NCBI GenBank assembly: GCA_964600385.1
Contig: CAZRJC010000032.1
Span: forward strand, 1-17,229
Reading direction: 5' to 3'
Length of the DNA: 17,229 nucleotides
Source of the DNA: DMER64 sp964600385
GTDB taxonomy: Bacteria; Bacteroidota; Bacteroidia; Bacteroidales; UBA932
The notes below the pieces were generated by a model. It made no database searches. It saw only the letters and a list, made by a program, of their open reading frames with translations, and had not been told where the DNA came from. Below are positions 8,646-14,387 of this stretch, in pieces; within the stretch, counting starts at the first letter, position 1, and the number at the start of each line of letters is the position of its first letter. A program made the translations under genes and the position numbers.

Positions 8646-9851
8646 TTATAAATACAACCTTATTAATTTAATTTTCCGGAGTAGTATACTCGCAAGCCAG
8701 CTGAGCGCAAGAGAAACGATAAATGTAATCAAAAACTTCAGAATAGCCGGCAAATCGCACCTTAGTAAAACAAATTGTGACCAGACTACAAAAACATAAT
8801 GCACCAAATAGATAAGATACGCGTTATCTGTAAGTGATTTCATCCATTTGCCACCGGCATTTACCCATCTTCTGAAGCTGGTTATTAACGCCAGGGTGCT
8901 CAGGGCACACGATAAGGCATAGACAGTATAGTAGATCATCCAGACCAAGAACGCATTGATTCTCGTTCTTTCCGACAAATCTATTATCATATACGTTCCG
9001 ATTGTCAGTACCGCAAATGCGACGGCAGCAAGAAATATCCATAGCCACCAGAGTTTTATTGTTTTCGAATCCCTGGAAAAAAGCCCGTAATTAAAATCTG
9101 ATTTCCCTATGACAATCCCTGCTGAGAAATAACCGAAATAAAGAAGAATCCGGCACAATTGAAAATCGAACGGTCCAAAGCCGACCCATTTTCCTGCCCC
9201 AGCGATATAAGCAAAAGGCACATATAACAGCCAGGTAAAAGCCAAAATACTGAGCAATAATAAGAAGGGCCTGTCTTTAATGATCATGTAGCGGCTTTCC
9301 ATCTTTTCTCCAAAATATTCGTATCGTTTATGAAATAAGGCAAAAAGCAGGTTAAAGACGAAGAGTACCCAAAGAAACCAGGGAGGACCTACGGGCCAGC
9401 CCTCGGTGGTGAAAAAATCTTTCAGGTAATGAAGAATATCAACTTTATTATATGCAACGTAATAAGACGGGAAATAGGCAATGAGCATCAGGAAAGTGCC
9501 TAATAAAAGGAAAGGCACAAAAAGTCTGAAATACCTGTCCCTGATAAACAAACCTGCACCCTTTTTTTTCAGGCTCCTGATCAAAAACAATCCCCCAATG
9601 AAAAACATCAGAGACATAATAAAAATATCGTTGAAATTCACCGCAATGTCCAGGCCGATCCATCTTTGAACATCAACAATGGGATGTGTAGAACGAATGT
9701 AGGCCTGACTGTCAAAACTCGCAAATGTGGTATATGACAAGAATGAATGATGGGCAACCACCATGATTGTTATGGTGGTTCTTAAATAGTCCACCCAAAG
9801 ATTCCTGCTCCGGACCTGGCCGGTATTATCCATTATGGTCAGTTTTGACAT
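8646..9851 (-). CDS. Acyltransferase-3 family integral membrane protein
   Basis: 401 residues with about ten hydrophobic segments spread over the whole length. Family features of Acyl_transf_3 (OafA/NolX-like O-acyltransferases) include LWVDYLRTTITIMVVAHHSF near the N-terminus with the conserved His pair, RDRYFRLFVPFL (R-x-x-R helix), PVGPPWFLWVLFVFNLLF and LTDNAYLIYLVHYVFVVW near the C-terminus. Such proteins move acetyl or other acyl groups across the inner membrane onto sugars, lipids or peptides. The acceptor is unknown. The ATG at 9851 overlaps the WYL gene by 26 nt; the in-frame ATG at 9833 (MDNTGQVRSR) would reduce that to 8 nt and is a realistic alternative. Its position directly after a WYL regulator suggests that the regulator controls it. 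Confidence 0.88.
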   Translation of the reverse strand: MSKLTIMDNTGQVRSRNLWVDYLRTTITIMVVAHHSFLSYTTFASFDSQAYIRSTHPIVDVQRWIGLDIAVNFNDIFIMSLMFFIGGLFLIRSLKKKGAGLFIRDRYFRLFVPFLLLGTFLMLIAYFPSYYVAYNKVDILHYLKDFFTTEGWPVGPPWFLWVLFVFNLLFALFHKRYEYFGEKMESRYMIIKDRPFLLLLSILAFTWLLYVPFAYIAGAGKWVGFGPFDFQLCRILLYFGYFSAGIVIGKSDFNYGLFSRDSKTIKLWWLWIFLAAVAFAVLTIGTYMIIDLSERTRINAFLVWMIYYTVYALSCALSTLALITSFRRWVNAGGKWMKSLTDNAYLIYLVHYVFVVWSQFVLLRCDLPAILKFLITFIVSLALSWLASILLRKIKLIRLYL

Positions 9852-10749
9852 TATATCTTTCCAGTGTTCTCTTGAGTGATTGCTGAATTTCTAAGGCAAG
9901 CCATTCCGGCTCAATAACCTTCACGGTATCTCCGTGTTTCAGTATTTCCTGAGTAAGTTCATAATTTGGAATCACATAAAGTGAGATCCTGCATTCATCC
10001 TCATTGTCAATTAATACTTTCTGGGATTTATGAAGTGGTAATGTCTTAACATATTTTCCCTGTGTATGAGTAAACGAAAGAATGACATTCTGAGCTTTGT
10101 TTTTTGAAAAGACCAGGCCAATTGTCTGGTCAAACAGACGGGCCGGATTGAGTTTGGCATCCGGTTTAAATGTATCTGCACTGATTTTCAGATCCAGAAT
10201 ACGGTCAATACCAAATATTTTTAAATCTCTTGTATCTACCACAATACCTACCACATACCACCTGTTCAGGTACTCCCGCAACAAATAAGGTTTAAGTATG
10301 TAATCTGTAACCTTCTCCGTTTGAAAATTATAGTGTTTGAATATGACTTTCCTGTTTTGTAAAACGGCTCTCAGGAGTGGCTTTAAGTTTTCTATCCCCT
10401 TAAGGCCACCGCCCGTGTCAAAAGAAATATGCTTTAAGGCATCCTTGCTTTCCAACAAACTTTCCGTCAACAATTCGGCTGTATTGACTATTTCAAGAAA
10501 GTGAAAAAAGGATTCAATATTCAGACTGGTTTCGTAATCAATACAATACCCCCTTTTATTCCGGTCATATTTAATTTCTATGCCGAATTCAGATCGTATC
10601 TGTTCAATATCCCGCTGTATTGTCCTGTCTCCCACCTCAAATCCATGATCATACAAAAAGCTTTTAATCTCGGGAAAAGTGGGAAATTGTCCGTGCTTGA
10701 TCTTTTCTATTATGAGAGAGTATCTTCTAATTTCTCCTTGTTTGGACAT
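9826..10749 (-). CDS. WYL-domain transcriptional regulator
   Basis: 307 residues. The N-terminal 70 residues form a winged HTH of the DeoR/HTH_11 kind (FPTFPEIKSFLYDHGFEVGD then RTIQRDIEQIRSEFGIEIKY, recognition helix near RTIQRDIEQI). The central region holds the WYL sensor domain, seen as LNRWYVVGIVVDTRDLKIFG, where WYV replaces WYL. The C-terminal 80-90 residues form the WCX-type extension (ending EILKHGDTVKVIEPEWLALE). WYL proteins bind nucleotides or nucleic acids and control DNA-damage, defence or metabolic genes. It is the first gene of a four-gene minus-strand cluster and its upstream region is the 1.2-kb repeat-rich gap. No clean Bacteroidota -7 box was found just upstream. Confidence 0.9.
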   Translation of the reverse strand: MSKQGEIRRYSLIIEKIKHGQFPTFPEIKSFLYDHGFEVGDRTIQRDIEQIRSEFGIEIKYDRNKRGYCIDYETSLNIESFFHFLEIVNTAELLTESLLESKDALKHISFDTGGGLKGIENLKPLLRAVLQNRKVIFKHYNFQTEKVTDYILKPYLLREYLNRWYVVGIVVDTRDLKIFGIDRILDLKISADTFKPDAKLNPARLFDQTIGLVFSKNKAQNVILSFTHTQGKYVKTLPLHKSQKVLIDNEDECRISLYVIPNYELTQEILKHGDTVKVIEPEWLALEIQQSLKRTLERYNVKTDHNG

Positions 10750-11003
10750 GGCATCAGGGCACTTAAAGTATCAATAATCTTTGTAATTTATTCAATTGTA
10801 ATGCATTATAGATTTTATGCCTGCAATGTACGGTAAACAAATTACGCTCAAGAAGCTTACGTTAGTTAAAGGTAATACAAATATTTTTTCAAGTCTACAA
10901 TTTCTGTTTGTAATTTTCAAAATTCAAGAAGCGGGAACAAAAAAGCGGAAAGTCACAGAGCAAACCTCAGAAATCCAGTCGCTATCCCATCTCCACACAA
11001 GGT

Positions 11004-11117
11004 AAGAACACCTTCAAGATATTTAGTGCGGGAAACACCTCCCAGTTGCTGACGCAACCGGGTCCTTCCCTCCGCGGGCGCGAGGTTTCCCTCTACTAAA
11101 TATCTTATGACGTTCTT
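11004..11117 (-). repeat. 114-bp palindromic element, copy A
   Basis: Ends are AAGAACACC on the left and CGTTCTT on the right. The outer arms share AAGATATTTAG and its complement CTAAATATCTT, followed by GGGAAAC pairing. Inside are a GC-rich side hairpin (CCTCGCGCCCGCGGAGG on the minus strand) and an inner hairpin GTTGC-TGAC-GCAAC. Relative to copy B the element is inverted and of identical length. Its outer arms have several mismatches, suggesting that it is the older copy. Similarity to copy B continues about 20 nt beyond each listed end. There is no transposase in the window. Confidence 0.85.
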
Positions 11118-11213
11118 TTCCTTGTTGGAGAAAAACCGCGCTGTTTCCTGGAAGAGCATCTCAGGGCAGCTTGCTACCTTCCGCTGAAATTGCCCAAATT
11201 CTGCAAAAACGGT

Positions 11214-11310
11214 GGAAGGTTGTAAGTAGGTCGAAATTCTGAAGACCTGTAATAGTCAAAAATTCTGTTAGATATGCTATTTTATAGCCAAATAGGTACT
11301 TACAACCTCC
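11214..11310. repeat. 97-bp inverted-repeat element, type 2
   Basis: Left arm GGAAGGTTGTAAGTA (11214-11228) is matched by right arm TACTTACAACCTCC (11297-11310), differing by one base insertion. The interior holds two further small stems: AGGTC/GACCT (11228-11232 with 11244-11248) and GCTAT/ATAGC (11275-11279 with 11283-11287). Only one copy is present in the window. Its size and terminal inverted repeats fit a small non-autonomous element or a structured RNA; the sequence does not decide between them. Confidence 0.55.
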
Positions 11311-11329
11311 TGTCCGGGCAGAGAGCGGT

Positions 11330-11371
11330 GCTGCGAAGCAGCCTTATATAAGCGCCAAAGTTCTTTGGTGC
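11330..11371. repeat. Pair of small hairpins
   Basis: GCTGC-GAA-GCAGC (11330-11342) is a perfect 5-bp stem with a 3-nt loop. It is followed 9 nt later by GCGCCAAAG-TT-CTTTGGTGC (11352-11371), a stem with a single mismatch. Neither is followed by a T-run on either strand, so they are not convincing intrinsic terminators. Confidence 0.5.
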
Positions 11372-11582
11372 ACCACCTGTAACCGCCTTTTCATCTCTTC
11401 CATCCTCCACTTGGTGCGCAGCGTCTTTTAGCAAATGCACCTAACAAGCTGATAAACTGATATATGTAACTCTTTCAGCATTCACCTTGCGCACCATCCT
11501 CCAGATGGGAACTGCTGTGTAAAAAGTTTCCAAAAAGCATCTAAGAACACTCGAGAGTCAACTTATTTCAGGGAAAAGTGGT

Positions 11583-11689
11583 GGCAAACTCGAAGTGCCG
11601 CGCAAGGGTGATTTTGAAATTTTCAAATGTTTGATAGACAGGTATTTAATTTTTGTAAATTTGACGTTGCGCGGTAAATCGAGTTTGCC
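11583..11689. repeat. 107-bp inverted-repeat element, type 3
   Basis: The 23-nt left arm (11583-11605, GGCAAACTCGA then CCGCGCAA after a 4-nt break) pairs with the right arm (11667-11689) at 20 of 23 positions; the mismatches all fall in the 4-nt break. The interior is AT-rich and contains the near-palindrome TTTGAAATTTTCAAA. The clean arms and AT-rich centre resemble a MITE-like insertion, although no target-site duplication is obvious. Unrelated in sequence to the 114-bp element. Confidence 0.65.
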
Positions 11690-11786
11690 TGCGCAAAACA
11701 CGTGCTTTGCCTCCAAAAATTACGGAATGCCTCAAAAACCGGGAAAGCTTCCTAAAGCTTGCCGCTTTTCCATTTCTAAACAACGG

Positions 11787-11900
11787 AAGAACACCACAAG
11801 ATATTTAGAAGAAGGGAAACCTCGCGCCCGCGGAGGGAAGGACCCATTGGCGCCAGCCAATGGGAGGTGTTTCCCGTTCTAAATATCTTGTGGTGTTCTT
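11787..11900 (+). repeat. 114-bp palindromic element, copy B
   Basis: Perfect outer arms of 24 nt begin AAGAACACCACAAGATATTT and continue TAGAA; GGGAAAC then pairs with GTTTCCC. Inside is the side hairpin CCTCGCGCCCGCGGAGG, then an inner stem CCCATTGGC-GCCA-GCCAATGGG. Compared with copy A, the inner stem sequence has changed from GTTGC/GCAAC to TTGGC/GCCAA with both strands altered, so base pairing is conserved rather than sequence. Outer flanks also show imperfect pairing (CTAAACAACGG left, CACCGTGTTAGG right), so the full element may span roughly 11766-11915. Confidence 0.88.
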
Positions 11901-12039
11901 CACCGTGTTAGGAAAAGATGTGGAAACTGAGGAACTGCCCGGTTGGCATTAGCCAATGGGAGGTGTTTCCCGTTCTAAATATCTTGTGGTGATCTTCACC
12001 GTGTTAAGGAAAAGCTGTGCAGGCTGAGGAACTGCCCGG
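11847..12039 (+). repeat. 96/97-bp head-to-tail tandem repeat (half of copy B plus flank)
   Basis: Unit 1 is 11847-11942 and unit 2 is 11943-12039, directly abutting. Both begin TTGGC, pass through AGCCAATGGGAGGTGTTTCC and CTAAATATCTTGTGGTG, and end GAGGAACTGCCCGG. Differences are about nine substitutions plus one inserted A in unit 2. Each unit therefore holds the inner hairpin, the right arm of the 114-bp element and about 42 nt of flank. Unit 2 contains the end of the ADP-ribosylglycohydrolase gene. Confidence 0.9.
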
Positions 12040-12989
12040 GTGCTTCGGCGCCGCATGTTTTTTTCGCCGAGCCGTTCTGCCAGATCTTCAATATCATTTG
12101 TTCTGGCAATTTTAGCCACCCATGTTTCGGGGATACCTTCCATACCGTATAACAGGCCGGCGAGAGCTCCGGTAACTGCAGCGATAGTATCGGTATCTTC
12201 TCCAAGGTTTACCGCTTTCAGGACGGCCTCCCTGAAACTATTCGTTGTAAGCAGGCACCAGATGCCCGCTTCGAGCGTATGCAGTACATAGCCGTCGCTT
12301 TCTATGTCTGCTGAAGGTAATTCATAGATATTTTGCTTCAGCAGGCGATCAAAATGGCTGATTTCACCGGCAGGTATATCCCTGGAGCTTAGAAAACCTG
12401 GCAATTCCGACTGCAAGTCACGATACACGCAGAATTTGTTTTTCTTCTCATATAGTTGTCCGGCAAATTCAAGATAATAAAAACAGGCGATGACAGAGCG
12501 GATATGACCGTGCGTTAGCGAAGACACCGTTTTTGTGATTTCAAAACGTTCTGCCAAGGGTTTATCCAGAAGATAGAACAGCAACGGGCTTATCCGCATG
12601 AGTGAGCCATTCCCGTTGGAAGAGGCATCTGTATTTCCCGCACTAACCGGATCTACGCCCTTAGCCAATCGGGCGATGGCCTGTCTTGTGCCGATACCTA
12701 TATCGAACACGGCTCCGCGGGCAGTCCAGAAGTTTTCATTCATCCACTTGACAAAGTATCGCCCCAGCAGATGCAGGTCAAAACCCCGGCTCAGGGCCTC
12801 GGCAAGGCAAAAAGTAAGAGAACTGTCATCGGACCACGTTCCGGGTGGCTGATCATGTGTCCCGGGACCAATCATATCGGTAACGGGGGATTTCTCTAAA
12901 GCTACTCTGCTCAGAAATTCAACGGGGACACCCAGCGCATCGCCCACCGCCACTCCAAAAAGGAGTGATTTGACTGACGATTTATGCAT
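11949..12989 (-). CDS. ADP-ribosylglycohydrolase (DraG/ARH family) with repeat-derived C-terminal tail
   Basis: 346 residues. It hydrolyses ADP-ribose from proteins or related small molecules in the cytoplasm; the exact target is not evident. The binuclear Mg site motifs are intact: FGVAVGDALGVPVEF at the N-terminus, WSDDSSLTFCLAEAL (Asp54, Asp55), GNGSLMRISP in the middle, THGH, and NLGEDTDTIAAVTGALAGLL near residue 270. The family fold ends around IEDLAERLGEKN (about residue 310). Residues 317-346, ending TRYLERETPPIG and the stop codon, are encoded by unit 2 of the tandem repeat, so the tail is not ancestral. The ATG at 12989 overlaps the DUF3795 gene by 8 nt, indicating translational coupling. 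Catalytic core looks complete; the effect of the tail is unknown. Confidence 0.92.
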   Translation of the reverse strand: MHKSSVKSLLFGVAVGDALGVPVEFLSRVALEKSPVTDMIGPGTHDQPPGTWSDDSSLTFCLAEALSRGFDLHLLGRYFVKWMNENFWTARGAVFDIGIGTRQAIARLAKGVDPVSAGNTDASSNGNGSLMRISPLLFYLLDKPLAERFEITKTVSSLTHGHIRSVIACFYYLEFAGQLYEKKNKFCVYRDLQSELPGFLSSRDIPAGEISHFDRLLKQNIYELPSADIESDGYVLHTLEAGIWCLLTTNSFREAVLKAVNLGEDTDTIAAVTGALAGLLYGMEGIPETWVAKIARTNDIEDLAERLGEKNMRRRSTRAVPQPAQLFLNTVKITTRYLERETPPIG

Positions 12990-13281
12990 TCTTCTTTAAC
13001 CTGGATACGCGCTCCCCGAGGTTTATGATATGTTCCTCTTCGGTACAGTTTGGATCTTTCATTCCTTTGAACAGTTCGCACGGAAGCTCTGCGCATTGGC
13101 CGCAACCGGAATATTTCCTGTCAATTACAGAACATTTGTACAGAGGGCAGACCCCGCCGGGAACATGATCTTTTGCCCAGAAAGGCGCTCCCAGTACCTT
13201 ATAGCAACCCCTGCATTCGTTGCCAAAAAAATTACATTCGTTGCATATTAATCCGCAGGCAGAAAGTAGTTGGTTATTCAT
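12982..13281 (-). CDS. DUF3795-family Cys-rich small protein
   Basis: 99 residues from the chosen ATG at 13281 (MNNQLLSACGLICNECNFFG). Eleven cysteines are visible, clustered as C9, C13, C16, C23 and C26 at the start, then GVCPLYKC, SGCGQC and LPCELF, the usual DUF3795 arrangement. This suggests binding of zinc or an iron-sulfur cluster; the function of the family is not known. An in-frame codon at 13326 would add 15 residues but would place the -7 box inside the coding region, and the family normally begins within a few residues of the first Cys, so 13281 is preferred. It overlaps the ADP-ribosylglycohydrolase start by 8 nt. Confidence 0.88.
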   Translation of the reverse strand: MNNQLLSACGLICNECNFFGNECRGCYKVLGAPFWAKDHVPGGVCPLYKCSVIDRKYSGCGQCAELPCELFKGMKDPNCTEEEHIINLGERVSRLKKNA

Positions 13282-13307
13282 AACAGCGTTTTTTGAAGTA
13301 TTTATTC

Positions 13308-13315
13308 CAAAGTTA
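13308..13315 (-). promoter_or_regulatory. Bacteroidota-type -7 promoter box for the DUF3795/ADP-ribosylglycohydrolase pair
   Basis: The minus strand reads TAACTTTG, a full match to TAnnTTTG. A transcript starting about 7 nt downstream would have a leader of about 20 nt before the ATG at 13281. A weak TTTAG lies near the -33 position instead of a clear TTTG. The box supports the shorter start of the DUF3795 gene. Confidence 0.6.
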
Positions 13316-13372
13316 AATAATTTCACGGTATGCTAAATAATGACTAATTTGGAAGAATAAAAAATCATTATC

Positions 13373-13711
13373 ATGAAAATTACAGACTGGACAAAACAAG
13401 AAATCAAGGATACCCCGCATAAAGTGGATGTCCGACTGCTGTATGAGAAGAACGAGGCCCAGGTCATGCACATTCATCTTCAACCGGGCGAGGCGCTCAA
13501 ACAGCACATAACGCCTGTAGATGTATTCTTTTTCGTACTGGAAGGAACCCCTACCATCCAGGTAGGTAATGAGAAACAGGAAGTGAAAGTAAACATACTG
13601 GTAGAAAGTCCCAAAGACATAGTTCACTGCCTTTATAACCACAGCGATAAACCGGCCCGCATTCTGGTTGTCAAAACACCCAAACCCCTGACAAACGCCC
13701 GGCTGCTGTAG
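13373..13711 (+). CDS. Small cytosolic cupin-domain protein
   Basis: 112 residues, no signal peptide, a single cupin barrel. VMHIHLQPGEALKQHITPVD begins motif 1 (His45) and FFFVLEGTPTIQVG completes it; ESPKDIVHCLYNHSDKPARI gives motif 2 with another His. The usual second His of motif 1 is replaced (QHITPVD), so the metal site may be partial or use other ligands. This is the only convincing plus-strand gene in the window. It is divergent from the DUF3795 gene with 91 nt between starts and convergent with the HD gene, with 21 nt between stops and no obvious hairpin terminator. Ligand unknown. Confidence 0.88.
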   Translation: MKITDWTKQEIKDTPHKVDVRLLYEKNEAQVMHIHLQPGEALKQHITPVDVFFFVLEGTPTIQVGNEKQEVKVNILVESPKDIVHCLYNHSDKPARILVVKTPKPLTNARLL

Positions 13712-13732
13712 GAATCACACCCTTCCTGAGAA

Positions 13733-14386
13733 CTACACCTTTCCCTGCCATTCTTCCTGAAATTCAGCAAGGAATTGCTCCATGTACTCATGCCGGTGCT
13801 CAGCCATGGACCTTCCGGTTTGAGTATTCATCATGTCCTTCAACCAGAGTAATTTCTCATAAAAGTGATTGACGGTGGGAGACGTGCTGTTTATATATTC
13901 TTCCTTTGTTCTGTGAACGACCGGCATGATATCAGGATTGTACAGCTCCCTGCCTTTGTATCCCCCGTAATTGAATGCCCTGGCAATCCCGATGGCCCCC
14001 ATGGCATCCAGCCGGTCCGCATCCTGAACGATATCCAGCTCAGCGGACCTGAATTCCTGCCTGTGGCTGACTCCTTTAAAAGAGATGTTGGCCACTATCT
14101 TTTCTACGTGCACGATAACCTCTTCCTCAACCCCTATCGAAGCAAGGAACTCCCCCGCCTTTGACGGGCCGAGGGTTTCATCGCCTCCGTTGAACTTCGG
14201 ATCAGCAATATCGTGAAGCAAAGCGCCAAGCTCGACAATAAAAAGGTCCGCCTGTTCACTCCGGGCTATCTGCTTTGCCAACTGCCATACCCTGAAGATA
14301 TGCCACCAGTCATGCCCGCCTTCGGCCCCGGATAGCGTGTCTTTGACAAATTGGACTGTAAGTTGAATAACTGCATTGTTGTCCAT
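13733..14386 (-). CDS. HD-domain phosphohydrolase, YedJ-like
   Basis: 217 residues from the ATG at 14386. HD-superfamily metal ligands are present: GGHDWWHIFRV (His25, Asp26, His29), LLHDIAD (His58, Asp59) and QDADRLDAMGAIG (Asp124), followed by the family's later motifs (RAFNYGG, HFYEKLLWLKDMM). Such proteins hydrolyse nucleotides or other phosphate esters in the cytoplasm; the substrate is not defined. A TTG codon at 14404 is in frame but lies inside the kinase gene. The ATG one nt after the kinase stop (TGA, T, ATG) is preferred and suggests translational coupling to the sensor kinase. Confidence 0.9.
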   Translation of the reverse strand: MDNNAVIQLTVQFVKDTLSGAEGGHDWWHIFRVWQLAKQIARSEQADLFIVELGALLHDIADPKFNGGDETLGPSKAGEFLASIGVEEEVIVHVEKIVANISFKGVSHRQEFRSAELDIVQDADRLDAMGAIGIARAFNYGGYKGRELYNPDIMPVVHRTKEEYINSTSPTVNHFYEKLLWLKDMMNTQTGRSMAEHRHEYMEQFLAEFQEEWQGKV

Positions 14387-14387
14387 A

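Larger units (their letters stand above)
10750..11948. other. 1.2-kb gene-free, repeat-rich intergenic region
   Basis: This stretch lies between the 5' end of the WYL gene and the 3' end of the ADP-ribosylglycohydrolase gene. Short open frames on both strands are low-complexity readings of palindromes and lack family features, so no gene is called. Contents from left to right: AT-rich leader of the WYL gene to about 11000; palindromic element copy A; a 97-bp inverted-repeat element; two small hairpins; about 200 nt in which only weak repeats are seen; a second, different inverted-repeat element; then palindromic element copy B and its tandem half copy. The density of inverted repeats suggests repeated insertion of small non-autonomous elements at one site. 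Confidence 0.8.

Noticed and set aside
10953..11159. Minus-strand open frame of 68 codons
   Set aside because: Covers palindromic copy A and its flanks; the only recognisable part is the RYLE tail shared with the other copies.
11595..11882. Plus-strand open frame of 95 codons
   Set aside because: It reads through the type-3 repeat and copy B of the palindrome, has no family features, and its C-terminal part is explained by the element.
11004..12039. CRISPR array or integron attC cluster
   Set aside because: Repeats are too few, palindromic over about 114 bp, irregularly spaced and in opposite orientations. No Cas gene, integrase or regular spacers, and the core sites of attC are not convincing.
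13345..13352. Possible -7 box (TAATTTGG) for the plus-strand cupin gene
   Set aside because: One mismatch to TAnnTTTG and no -33 element at the right distance; too weak to list as a feature.
13313..13642. Minus-strand open frame of 109 codons opposite the cupin gene
   Set aside because: Antisense shadow of a clear cupin gene; no family features.
13712..13732. Bidirectional terminator between the convergent cupin and HD genes
   Set aside because: Only 21 nt, with no stable inverted repeat or T-run on either strand.
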